64,000 nt of DNA from positions 1,383,143 to 1,447,142 of the forward strand of contig NC_090168.1 in the NCBI RefSeq assembly GCF_017916325.1. The letters are read 5' to 3'. How positions within the stretch are numbered: the stretch's first letter is position 1; each line of letters opens with the position of its first letter. This DNA is from Leishmania martiniquensis (lineage: Eukaryota > Euglenozoa > Kinetoplastea > Trypanosomatida > Trypanosomatidae). A model generated the notes under the pieces. That model did not search any database, was not told the origin of the DNA, and saw nothing but the letters and a program-made list of their open reading frames with translations. The translations under genes and the position numbers were made by a program. Below, piece after piece: positions 42,111 to 52,711 of this stretch.

Positions 42111-44801
42111 ATGAACACCGTTGTCCCCCCTCCGCCATCTGGATCCATCCTGCAGAAGCAGAGCAGCTTTTCGCGGCCAAAGGCGGCCAATGCCTCAGCC
42201 GCCACTTCCGGGGCTGAGAATCGGAGCGCCGCTGGGGTGCCCGCGGCCAACGCCTCGGCAACCATTCCGAGCACCGCAGCCCAGCGGCCAGAAATGACGG
42301 TGCAGCGCCCCGCCCCTGCTGTGTCTCCGATGCATCCGATTGGCACACTGAACAAGCCGCCTGACACTTCTGGCTCTCGGTCCACCGGCCACCCGGCTCG
42401 ACTCGCTGCGCCGCCGGGCATGTGGGGGCCCAAAGATCAGATTACCCCTGGTGCTCCCGCCATGCCTCTTGCTTCGGGAGCGAAGCATCCAGCGCCTGCA
42501 CCTGGTGCTCCCGCCATGCCTCTTGCTTCGGGAGCGAAGCATCCAGCGCCTGCACCTGGTGCTCCCGCCATGTCTCTTGCTTCGGGAGCGAAGCATCCAG
42601 CGCCTGCACCTGGTGCTCCCGCCATGCCTCTTGCTTCGGGAGCGAAGCATCCAGCGCCTGCACCTGGTGCTCCCGCCATGTCTCTTGCTTCGGGAGCGAA
42701 GTTTACTGCGCCTCCTCCGACTGCTTCCCCGGCGAGCTCTCCCGCCGCAACAGCGCCGCCCTCCCAGCCGCCTCGCATGGCTCGCCAGAGCAGCATACAC
42801 GGCAATCTCTACAGCTCCAGCGGCGGTGGCTTCGGGTCGATGTATGCGGGGCAAATGGTTGGCTACGGCTCCATGGGACCAGGCTTGAACGGCATGGGCT
42901 CAATGAAGGGCAGTCAGATCGCCCTTGGGTCGAACGCGCTGGGTGGGTGCGGCTCCATGGGTCCGGGTCAGATGACCGGCTACGGATCCATGGGCGGCCC
43001 AATGGTCGGCTCTGCTTACGGCGCCATGGGCGCTCCATACGGCTCGATGGCAGGCAGCCTGAACGGCATGGGTAGCGGCTACGGCAGCATGAATAGAGGC
43101 ATGGATGGCGGCGCAAGCGCGTACGGCTCCATGTGCGGCCATGGGGCCAACCCCTACGGCTCTATGGGTGGGGAGAACTGCATGGGCTCGATGACGGGAG
43201 GTCAGACAGGTTCGATGTACGGCATGGGCGTTCCCAGCTCTATGATGGGCGGCTCCATAATAATGCCGATGGGCTCCATGTGCGACGCGGGAGGCGCGAT
43301 GGGGTCGATGTATGGCGTGGGCGGTATGAGCACGGTGGGCATCGCCGCGCAGTGGGGCAGCCTCGCCAACATGAGCATGGGCGGCTGTGGCGGCCAAATG
43401 GGACGCAGTGGCATCTCTAGCGGCTACGGAGGCTTTGTGACCGAGGCAACGCGTATCGACCCGGACGATCTGTGTCCGAACATCGGAACCTTTGAGGGCG
43501 CGAAGGATCTGCCACGTAGCGGCAAGCGCGGCGGCAACCACCTGTACAGCCGTGGAAAGCACGAGAAGCCGCTAGCAACGGGAAACGCCAACTCAACAGC
43601 CATGACGATCCGTCGCAAGTCGGAGATCAGGGTGGGCAGCAGCGCAGCTGCTCCCAGTAACAGCATGGCCTCTCATTTGGAGGGCTCGGCCAGCCGCGGA
43701 GCGTCGCGCGCGTCACCGTTGAAGGCGGCGGGTGGCAGCGGCACCACTGGCAAGACGCGCGCGAAAGTGCCATCCAACTACAACGTGCATTCGCTCATTC
43801 TGTTAGACAAGGCCGCCGGTGCCGAGGTAGTCGCTGTCAAGGACCCCAGCACCATCGTCTTCGAGAAAGGAGGCAAGAAGGAGACGTTCGAGGTGGACGA
43901 GGCGCTGATGCTTGCTTCGACAAGAGATGACATTGACTCGGTGCTTCTTTCAGAGCTGCGCGGTAACTGGTTCAACGGCCACAACTCTTGCCTTATGCTG
44001 TGTGGTGGCGAGGGTAGGATCGAGGCGACGCAGGAGGTGGCGCGCCAGTTTCTGCGCAAGTGCCTGGAGCGCCTGGAAAGGAACGAGAAAGACACGGCCG
44101 TCAAGTTCGACGTCACAATGACGATGGTGTCGCTCCGCGGCGCCGACCAGTGCTGCGACCTCCTCAAGTCCGGTGCTGCGTACGATAAGGTGAGGATGGG
44201 CTCGTCGCCTGTCTACGGCCCTTGCCTACTGGACCTGGAGGCGAAGGTGCACAAGACGGCGAGCGGCTGCATCGGCTCCTTCGACGCGGGACTGAAGAAC
44301 GCAAAGGACGAGAGAGAGATCGTTGCTGCGTTTCTCATTCTCAAGACGATCAAGAAGACGGGGGCGGAGGACGAGGTCCACCTCTCTTCCCTCTGCATCG
44401 CGCTCTGCGGCGAGACGGTGGCGCACAAGGCGGACATCCGCGACAAAGCCTCGTCATCGCCGCATCGTCTTTTCCGCTACGCCGTCGATGGGGCCTGCGT
44501 CACTGTTAGCGGCCTGTCGATTGCCTCAAACGACGAGAACGCTCGAGAGGGTCTCGAGGTGGAGCGCAGGATGCGCGAGGTGAAGAACCAGCCGCCGCGC
44601 AGCGGTAACGTGAAGCGCTTTGTCGACTACACGTACAAAGAGATCCTGCGCCAGAAGGAGAAGTTGGTGTCAGCTTCCGGGTCGGATAAGAAGACGCGTG
44701 AGGCGCAAATCGAGCGGATGGAAGAGATGATTAAAGATGCGAAAGATCTTCTCACTTCACCGGAGAACACTCTGCCGAAGGGATACTCCATGGGCCGCTG
44801 A
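42111..44801 (+). CDS. Single-domain kinesin-like pseudomotor protein with 18-residue repeats
   Basis: This is an 896-aa protein. ATG 42111 is the first in a frame that is open some 245 nt upstream through pyrimidine-rich 5' UTR, so the longer reading is not coding. Residues 1-110 are Ala/Pro/Ser-rich; 113-202 hold five 18-residue units built on PGAPAM(P/S)LASGAKHPAPA, unique to this paralogue. About 240-440 is a degenerate Gly/Met/Ser/Tyr region (YGSMG, GSMYGMGV) without a tidy 10-residue array. One family domain follows at about 557-896, with FEVDEALML, GHNSCLMLCGGEGR, CDLLKSG, SSPVYGP, VHLSSLCIALCG and LFRYAVDGACVTVSG, then MREVKNQPPRSGNVKRF and a helix. VHLSSLCIALCG sits where kinesins have the strand leading to DLAG of switch II, but the Asp and Glu are gone. 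The genes at 52712 and 57085 look like its closest relatives, being single-domain with DLL intact. Confidence 0.93.
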   Translation: MNTVVPPPPSGSILQKQSSFSRPKAANASAATSGAENRSAAGVPAANASATIPSTAAQRPEMTVQRPAPAVSPMHPIGTLNKPPDTSGSRSTGHPARLAAPPGMWGPKDQITPGAPAMPLASGAKHPAPAPGAPAMPLASGAKHPAPAPGAPAMSLASGAKHPAPAPGAPAMPLASGAKHPAPAPGAPAMSLASGAKFTAPPPTASPASSPAATAPPSQPPRMARQSSIHGNLYSSSGGGFGSMYAGQMVGYGSMGPGLNGMGSMKGSQIALGSNALGGCGSMGPGQMTGYGSMGGPMVGSAYGAMGAPYGSMAGSLNGMGSGYGSMNRGMDGGASAYGSMCGHGANPYGSMGGENCMGSMTGGQTGSMYGMGVPSSMMGGSIIMPMGSMCDAGGAMGSMYGVGGMSTVGIAAQWGSLANMSMGGCGGQMGRSGISSGYGGFVTEATRIDPDDLCPNIGTFEGAKDLPRSGKRGGNHLYSRGKHEKPLATGNANSTAMTIRRKSEIRVGSSAAAPSNSMASHLEGSASRGASRASPLKAAGGSGTTGKTRAKVPSNYNVHSLILLDKAAGAEVVAVKDPSTIVFEKGGKKETFEVDEALMLASTRDDIDSVLLSELRGNWFNGHNSCLMLCGGEGRIEATQEVARQFLRKCLERLERNEKDTAVKFDVTMTMVSLRGADQCCDLLKSGAAYDKVRMGSSPVYGPCLLDLEAKVHKTASGCIGSFDAGLKNAKDEREIVAAFLILKTIKKTGAEDEVHLSSLCIALCGETVAHKADIRDKASSSPHRLFRYAVDGACVTVSGLSIASNDENAREGLEVERRMREVKNQPPRSGNVKRFVDYTYKEILRQKEKLVSASGSDKKTREAQIERMEEMIKDAKDLLTSPENTLPKGYSMGR
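42447..42716 (+). repeat. 54-bp repeat encoding an 18-residue unit, 5 copies
   Basis: Five in-frame copies of a 54-bp unit. They are nearly identical apart from a P/S switch after GAPAM (atgcct or atgtct) in the order P, P, S, P, S, and a diverged end to copy 5. The alternation suggests duplication of a two-unit (108-bp) block. No other gene in the window carries this repeat. Confidence 0.95.
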
Positions 44802-47800
44802 CGCTTGCCCAAAGGCGAGAAGCTGGCCTGCGAAGGTTGCGGGCGCATGGCATGCCCTCGACCTACGACCCCCCTTTCTCTTCGCTCTTTTGCCTATGCC
44901 GTCCCCCTCTCGCGTCCGTGCGCAGGCGGGCGGGTGCGGGGATGTGGTGAGGACTGCTTCACATTGAGGCACGCCGTCAGACGAAGCTGTCTGCTGCACA
45001 TGCTGCATTGCGCATCAGAACAAAAAAGTACTTCTCTATTTTTTAGCGCCCTTCCCCTATTTTCATCCAAACATATCATTCACCAGGTACCTCGGTGTGC
45101 GTGTGCGTGTGTGTGTGTGGGGGGGGCATGCCGGTGCTTGTCATCTTCAGTTGGACGTGCGCTTCTTACCCTTCCTCGCATCACCGACATCGCCGTTCAC
45201 CGCGGCGGCGCACAGGGGGCCTCGGATGCGGGTGATTACGGCCTTTTGATTATATTTTGGTGTGCTGCTATTCGTTTTCTATGGCCAACGCGCCCGTAAG
45301 CGAAGTTGGAAGACTCGGCCTTACATCTGCTGTTTTCTTTTTCTGTGCATGCTCGTGATTAGGAGAGAGGGGAGGGATGGAGGGCCTGTTGGCCTTGTGT
45401 GCATAGTCCTCTCCATCAGCCTTCCCTTTCTTTTGCCCCCCCTTCCCCTCCTCCTACCCCCAACTTGTCTCATGCCTCTCTCCATTGTTCCTCACGATCC
45501 CTCTTCGCTTCATGTTGCCTCGGCTTCCATCACGCTGCTGTGGTCGCTCCCTCTCTTTCTTTCTTTTGTGGCCTTTCCTGTCTCCGCCACATGTCATTTT
45601 CTGTCCCTTTCTTGGTTTCCTGTGCTGCAGGTGTCGTGAGCTTATCGCTCATGTTTTCTGCTCTATTCATTTTTGCCCGAAATGCAGAAAGGCTGCGCAG
45701 CGAGAAAAAACCGTGCACGTGGACGGGCACGATGGTAAGTGCCCAGTCGTGAAGAGCGCATGCGAAGAAATGTGCACGCTCGTGTGTGGTTGCGAATGGC
45801 GTCTTTGTCGCAGCTCCGCTTTCCTCCACGTATGCAGTGGCTCATTGGTTCGCCGACTTGCAGACCTCGACGCTCCTCTCGCCCTTTTCAGAGTGCCTAA
45901 TGCGTCCTCTGTCTATCTGTGGGACTAAGAGTGTCTATGAGCCTTGCGTTGCAGTCTGTCTCTCTCTCCTCGTCATTACGTTGTGTGTGCGGGAGTCAGC
46001 ATGCGTGAGCATTTATATCTTTTTTTTATTTAGCATGCTTGCCGGCAGTGTGCGCATGGGTTGAGACTAACGAAGCCTGATCAACTTCCGCCTCTACGCC
46101 GGGATGTCTCTCTCTGTTTTCACTGTCGTGGATACGTATGCGAGGGCTTTGACGGTGCAGCGTCGGCAAGGATAGGCAAAGGCGCAAGGGCGGTGCCTCT
46201 CGCGTAGCGCGCCCACGCAGTCGCCGTAAGCATTCACGAATAAGACATGCGCGCCGAACGGATGAAAGTAAGTACTCACAGGTGTATCTCTCTCTGTGTG
46301 TGTTGAGAGAGGTGCGGTAAGGCCAACTCAGCTATGCGATTCCTTTCACCTTCCTTCCGCCTCCCACTCGCCTGCTTGCGCATGCGAGACGGCGCGCAGA
46401 GCTCAGCGCGGAGGCTCGAGGGTCCAGGCAGAGGGGCACCGAAGCGCTTTCCTCCTTTCTCTCACACTATTCTCTTGATTTCTGCCGACGTTCTTTCTGT
46501 TGCACGGTGTGCGTCTGCTCGTGACGTTGTATGTCCTCTTCCCCTCCTTCCGCCCTCTCTTCCTCCCGTCTCTCCGGCCTCTGTTGCTCCGACTTCGTTA
46601 CTCATCGCTTGCCATTTCTTCATGTGCGACACCATCCCCCGACCCCTTTCCTCAGCCTCCTCCCCCCTCTCCCTTCATCTTTCTCTTTGCCTAAGCGTGC
46701 GCAGGGCTGACGAAAGGCAGGCAACGAAGACAAAGAATGGGCGTTTTTCCTTTCTATGGTACCGGGACCGTTCTTGGAAGAGAAACAAAAGAAAAAATGT
46801 GCCCTTTCGCCCGATTCCCTCGTTATGTGTTCTGGCCTCTTCACGGCTTGTGTAGCTCTCTATGCTCTTTTGCGTGATCGTCGTTGCTTTCTCAGCCGAG
46901 GAGCGCGCTTGCCCTGAAGTGCATGCGCATCTTTCGCGGCGTATAGGAGCTTTTTTCCACACGTTGGGCGTCGAAGTCTCTGTTCTGTGCGCCACGTTTT
47001 TTTAATTGATTTTATTTTATTTTTCGAGTTTGTGGATGCCTCTTCGCTTATCGCCGAGCTCACCGCCCCCCGCTCTCCTGCGTGCGTTTTGTGGGCGGCA
47101 TGCGGTAAGGATGGGCATGTACAGCGTGTACTCGGAGAGAAAAGCACCTCCGCATGAAAAGCGGTGCAGCAGGTACGCGTAAAGTGGCGACTTCACGAGA
47201 AACGAGCATAACCTGAGGACGGCAAAGCTGATGGTCTGTGTTGTGAAAGGCAGCGGCGCTGCGCGCATACGTGGAGAAAAAAGGGGTAAGGTAGAGCGGC
47301 GAACGAGTCGCGGAGATGGCCGAATGAGCTCGTGGATTCGAGGACAGAGGCATTCTCGGTCGCTTTCGGTGAGGACGAGATGCTCGTGTCCACGTCACGA
47401 TGAAGCTGGGGCTTCGTATCCACTCGATAGGGTAGATGCAGCTTGCACCTGCCCGTAGGTACGGCTGAGTTCTCTCTGTTCTTGAAGGAGAGGCGTGGGC
47501 AGGCGCTATACCACACTGAGGTGCAGCCATCATCACGACTGGGATAGCGTATGTCCTGTCGTGTCGGCCATGCACCTAATACACGCATTTTTTCCTAGTC
47601 CTCTACGCTTACCGCGTTGCCGTGATGCTGAGCGCCATTCTGGACCTTTGCCTGCGTTGTACGCGGCGGAGGCGCAGTGTGGTGTGAGCAGCGCCCAGCA
47701 GTGTTGGTTGGCTCACTTCCTCGACACAGACGTCAATGAGCAGATGCACAGGTGTAGTTGCATGCCAATGTATCGCGATCTCTTTAAGGCGAAGTGGACC

Positions 47801-48823
47801 CGATGCGGGGAGGGGGAGGTGAGAGTGCCAATCATCAGATGCTCCTGCTCTTTCTCACGGGGATGCTGTTCGCCTCCTCCACGCCTTCTCTTCTTTTTTT
47901 TCGCTTCTTATGTGCCCACCTGTACTTCCTCTGATATACATATTTATGTATGTGTGCACATCTATATATTTGTATAGATTGCTTGTTTCGCTGCTTCCAA
48001 GTTCGCCGGGAGGGTGGCGCTGCATGTGTGCAGAACGGCCAGTTCTCTCTCCATCTTCCCTCTTTCTTTTTGCTGGCCGCCTTTTTTTCTTTTTTCTACA
48101 TTGATCGTTTCTTGACTTTTCTTCTCCCTTTTATTTTCGCTCGCCCACCCCTCACTCCCCTTTTTCGTGCTTCTCTTTGCGTACGTGTCGCTCTTACTGA
48201 CGTCGCGCCGGCATGCCCGTCAACTGTTCTATTGCTTCTGATGATGAACGAAAAGCGAATGTGACGGGCCGTTGAGGTGTCGCAGTATTTGCTGCTGGTG
48301 TCTGTCTGGGTGAAAGCACCTTGACGTGCTGCGGCCGATGTGCCTATGCTCCCCTCTTTCCTCTCCCCTTTCGCTTCTTTCCACTATTGTACGCGTTTGG
48401 ACGGGTGCTACAGCTCTCACTCTGTGCGCACGATCTTGCTTCTGTGCACAGCTGGGCGCGTGTGTATGTGTGCTATACAGACATGGGCTGCGCTCGCGAG
48501 CTATAGCTGACGATGCTGAATGCCCGCCGCGTATGAGGGCCTCCCCTCACAAAGGATGTGCATGTGGTTGGGTACATCGTTGCTGCTGGTGTGAACTCTT
48601 TTAGAGGTTTCCTTGCTCTTGACACCTCGTCTGCCGCCGATTTCTGTTCTCTGTACGTCTTTGGCTGGTTCTCATTTTTTCGTTGGTTTTCTAGTTCTCT
48701 TTCGCTCTCTTCCGGTCGGCGAATTATGTGCGCTTACGTTCCCATTTTTTTTTCGCAGTGGCAACCCTCTTTTTTTAGTATTATTATTCGCGCATGCATG
48801 TGGACCATTGCGTATGTTCGCCT

Positions 48824-48845
48824 TTATATATATATGTGTGTGTGC
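48824..48845. repeat. TA/TG dinucleotide microsatellite
   Basis: A TA run passing directly into a TG run, in spacer. Confidence 0.8.
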
Positions 48846-51454
48846 GTATTTCGTCTTTGTGGCGAGGGAGGGGGGGGACTGTCCCAGTGGTGGGCGCACT
48901 TTGTTCGTCGTTCTCTTCTTTGGCCGCTTACACTATGTGTGTCGCTCGTTCCACTCCTCCCCCTCCCCCTTTTTTAAACAATTTCGTTGATGACGCACGG
49001 CTCGTGCGAAAGCGCCGGTGTAAGACGCGCCGAAGTGAACACACACAAGCAAAAAAGATACCGAGAAGAGTCATCGAAGGACACATACGCATACACGAGC
49101 CTTCCTGAAAAAAGGGAGCGGCGTGGTGCTGAGTCGCCGTACGGGAGGACGAGAACGCACGCGGAAACAGATACGCGTACACTCGCACGACTGCATTGCA
49201 GCGCGCATGCTGCAGCGAAAGTGCTCGAAAAGAAAGCGGCAACGCCATTGGCCGTGCTTCAGCTTTTCTGCTATTCGATGCTGTGGCTCTGATCGCCTGC
49301 GTTCGGGTGTCGGTGCTGTCGTTCTCTACGCTGTGTTTCACCAGGAAATCCCATGGCAGGTAAGCTCTTCTCTCCTGTATGCGTGTGCGCGCTTGCGCTG
49401 CTACCCGCTGTCTCCCACGGATGGCTGGCTCGATACGCCAAAAAGGGCACCGCTGACGCATCCCCGCTCGGCCATGAAACCCACGAACGTCTCGCATAAA
49501 ATGCCCTTCTTGTGCAGCATCGGCTCGCTCTCTCTTCCTCCTCTTTCCCTCTCGGTCTTTTCGTTCTCTGCTTTCCTTTGCTTTCGTCCGCCACATCACC
49601 TTCTGCGGGTCACCACTCGCTCTCTCTTTCTCCCCTCCCCCCCGCCCCTTGGCATCGGCCACCCTTTCCTCTGCCCTTCTGCTACTCGTGTCAACCGCGC
49701 CGTGCGCGCACTCACATGTGCCTATGTGTGCATAGTTTTCTTTTTCTTTAGATCTTCACGGCGCATATTCTGCCCTGGACCAATCAGCGAGCTGATTTGT
49801 ACAACCGCAGCTGGCACCTATGCATACGAGGGAAAAAGGAAAACAACGCATCGCAAGCAGGCCGCCATTCTGTCTGTCCTGACACTCAGCAGCTCCCCCC
49901 TTCCCACTTCTCGCAGTCGCATTCCACGCATCAATCATTGCATCTGCTTTTCCTTGTCTTCGGTTCTTTGTCTCTTTTTTTTTGGCGCTACTGCTGCAGC
50001 CGTGCTTCGCTCTCCAGCTCTCTTTCCGCCTTCCCCAATCATCGTTGCACTTCGTCCTCCCCCCTCCCTGCTCTGTCCTGCATCACATCAGCTTGCGCTC
50101 CTCGTCGTCCACCACTATTTGCTTACCGTACAATTCACGCGAAGGGAACAACACCCGCATTCTAGCAAGGAGCGTACACAATAGGTATGCACACACCCAC
50201 GAGGCGCGTACTCTCTCCCATTCTTCCTCCTTCTCACACCTGACGCCACAGGCTCACGCTCCCTTCCCTCTGCGTGAAGGTCTGTGTGCGAGGGGGGGTC
50301 CTCTCTATGCGCCTCTCACCCTCCTCCCAACGACATTGACGACTGCCCGTGACAACGCGCGTTGCACACGTGTCGATCATAAGCGTAGCACCGCGCCCAG
50401 AGCGGCGAAGACGCGAGGCCGAAGAAGGAAAGAGTTTTGTCCAGCACAGACGCAGACCGACACCGAAGAGCTGCTTGGAAGCCAAGAAGCCTTTTCGGGC
50501 CGACAGCAGGTACGAAACGACATCGACACGTCGGGCTCGACTCTCCGGCCCGACCGCAGTGACGATTGGAGCCATCCGTCGAGTCTGCTTCTCCACACGA
50601 AGCCTACGCAGCATCCAACGCGCGCGCTCTCTTGCTTTTTCTCTCGGTGTCCCTCTCGCGGTATCGCCGCTAACCCCCCTCCTGCCCCCTCCCCTTTTAT
50701 CACTCTCGACGTTTTTTTACTCCCCCATTCTCTCTTCACTTAGTGTCTTTGTCTTTTTGCACTTTGTGTTTCATCTCTTGCGTCCCTTCTTCCTATCCCC
50801 GCGGGCGGCTCCCATCGTATTGTCGCGAGGGCACATGACCCCTTCACGGCGCAGCAGGCAGCTTTGTTTCCCTTGAGGCTCTCTTCCCTTTCTCAAACGC
50901 CGTTCCCCGAACACGCTCGCATACTTACACACACACACGCACGCAGGCACAGAAACCACCCGCTCGTGCGGCATTGCACCCCTCTGTCACACCGCGTTCC
51001 TGAGCCGCGAAAAACCGCTCGGAGAGTCTCCGTCTGTCTGCCTGCCTGTCTTTCAGTGTATACTCGCCTCTCCTCCCCCATTTCGTTTTTTTTTGTTTCG
51101 AGGCAATCCTTCCTCTACCTTGTGAGCGAGTGGACGCGCGCGCTAGAGACGGGAAAGCAAAAGTAAACGTCGTTGTCGCGCCCGTACTCAGAAAAAAAAT
51201 AAAGAGGCATCCGGAAGAGGGATAGACAAAGCCTGCGCTTGCTGCAGTGACGCCTTGGATATCTGCGTGTGTGTATTGCTATCTGAGTGCGCGTATCAAC
51301 TCTTTTCTTGTGCCCTTTAAAGCCATTTTTTCCGTCTTCGCTCTCTCTGGCTCTCTTCTCTCCTATTCTCTTCCAAATACTCGTGTGTGTGTGTGTTTTG
51401 TACGCATCCTGAGAGCAGCCTCAAACGTGCTGAGAAGCACCCCCTCAGTAGGTG

Positions 51455-51484
51455 CGCGCGCACACACGCACACACACACACACA
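51455..51484. repeat. CG/CA dinucleotide microsatellite
   Basis: A short GC-alternating segment runs into a CA run with one G interruption, in spacer. Confidence 0.85.
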
Positions 51485-52433
51485 ACCCCCTCCAAAAGGT
51501 ACCAAGGCCCTCAATAAAGGTCCGCGCTTAAGCTGTGCCCTTCTTTTCATTTTTACTCTGTGTCGTTTTTTGCTTCTTTGCGTCGATCTGCTTGTCCGTC
51601 ACCCTCTCTCGAGCACAGATTTCTCTTCCCCCTTCCCCCTTTGTTCGCGGCGTCTGCCTGTGTGTTTGCCACTTCATCCTTTAGGTGCCTTTAAAGGGGA
51701 CAGGGAAAGAAAAAACATTAGTCTCTGCCTGGCGCTTTTTTTCTTCGTCAGAATTGCTGAGTAAGGCCCGATTCTCTTTTTTTGGCGCGAGTGTGTGTCT
51801 CTTTTTTCTTGTCTGCGCGTCAAGGAACGCCGTTTAGCCACTGCGCGCTCACCGGTACGCTTCTTCGACCACACCTCACTCCCAGCAATCCTTTCTGAGC
51901 TCGAATCGAGCGACGTATCGCCCAGCTGCCTTTTTCTTTTGATTGTTTGCTTCCAGTGAGCGTGTCTCTGTTGAGGTGCTGACGCTTCCATTTGCTTTTT
52001 CTCTTTTCTTTTATTCTCTTCTCTCGCAAGAACGTCCAAGCAATTTTTTTTTACAGCTTTGCTTTCGTTGGGATCGCCTCTCCACGTGTGTCCCTGTGGG
52101 CGGGCGGCAAGGCTGTCATTGCCACTGCTTTTGGGGTGTGGGGGGCTTCCGCAAGAGGGCTCTCTTTTCCCTTTATTGACGTCTACCGGCCCACAAACAC
52201 GCACAGTTCACGCCCGTCTGCACAAGTGCTTCTCCCCTTCCCTCTGTCTCTTCTCCTCTTCATCCCTGCAGCATCCGTTCTTCCTTTGCTTGTGTGTTCT
52301 TCCTCCTCCCTCTCCCTCCTGCCTTTTCCTCGCACATTTGTTTCCGCTCTCGCGTGTGTCCCGTTGGACCTCTTTTTTTGTTCGCTTTCTCCTGCATGCC
52401 ACCCGCACTCCCCCCGTTCATCCAATATTCTCT

Positions 52434-52468
52434 ACTTTTTTTTTCGTGGCGCGCTTCGCTTTTTTCAG
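52434..52468 (+). promoter_or_regulatory. Candidate trans-splice acceptor for the gene at 52712
   Basis: Two T-rich runs (about 52436-52444 and 52459-52465) are followed by cAG at 52467-52468, a classic acceptor context (cgcttttttcag). This gives a 5' UTR of about 244 nt. Confidence 0.5.
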
Positions 52469-52711
52469 CTTCTTCTTGTTTACTGCCCACAAAAAGCCCT
52501 TTCGTGATAGGAACTCTTGTCCGAACCACGTCCGCGCGTGTCACAGAGGGCGCCTGTTCTTCTTGTTTCTCCACCGACATACTTTGTTTCTCTGCGTGTG
52601 CTTGTGCTCGTCGAGCTTGCGTTTGTTTGGGCTCCCTTTCGTCTCCCAGCGCGAACTCTCGTACAGTTTGTTTCACGGAGGGAACATCGAGAGAAGACCA
52701 CGGGGATCATT

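Larger units (their letters stand above)
44802..52711. other. Intergenic region, 7.9 kb, the longest gap
   Basis: Long pyrimidine-rich stretches (45400-45700, 46460-46700, 47870-48200, 48600-48760, 49500-49760, 49900-50060, 50630-50790, 51290-51640, 51940-52500) alternate with GC-balanced, partly purine-rich patches (46090-46300, 47090-47560, 49000-49330, 50340-50620). The longest open frames here (353 codons from 49123, 253 from 49982) are dominated by translated pyrimidine runs or lack an internal ATG, and I do not accept them. At nearly 8 kb a short gene could have been missed. Microsatellites occur at 48824 and 51455. Confidence 0.55.

Noticed and set aside
42447..42716. 54-bp direct repeats as a CRISPR-like or insertion feature
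   Set aside because: The units are in frame, contiguous, without unique spacers, and encode a protein repeat in a eukaryotic gene.
49123..50184. 353-codon open frame in the large gap
   Set aside because: Much of the translation is Ser/Phe/Leu/Pro produced by pyrimidine runs, codon use is not GC3-biased, and no domain is visible. It is most likely a chance frame through spacer DNA.
49982..50743. 253-codon frame with a protein-like middle (50370-50620)
   Set aside because: There is no in-frame ATG ahead of the better-looking part and both ends are translated pyrimidine tracts.
52517..52711. N-terminal extension of the 712-aa gene
   Set aside because: The frame is open but has no ATG before 52712, and the extra residues are translated pyrimidine-rich 5' UTR downstream of a candidate splice acceptor. 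Similar upstream extensions at 6383, 14946, 33217 and 41865 were dropped for the same reason.
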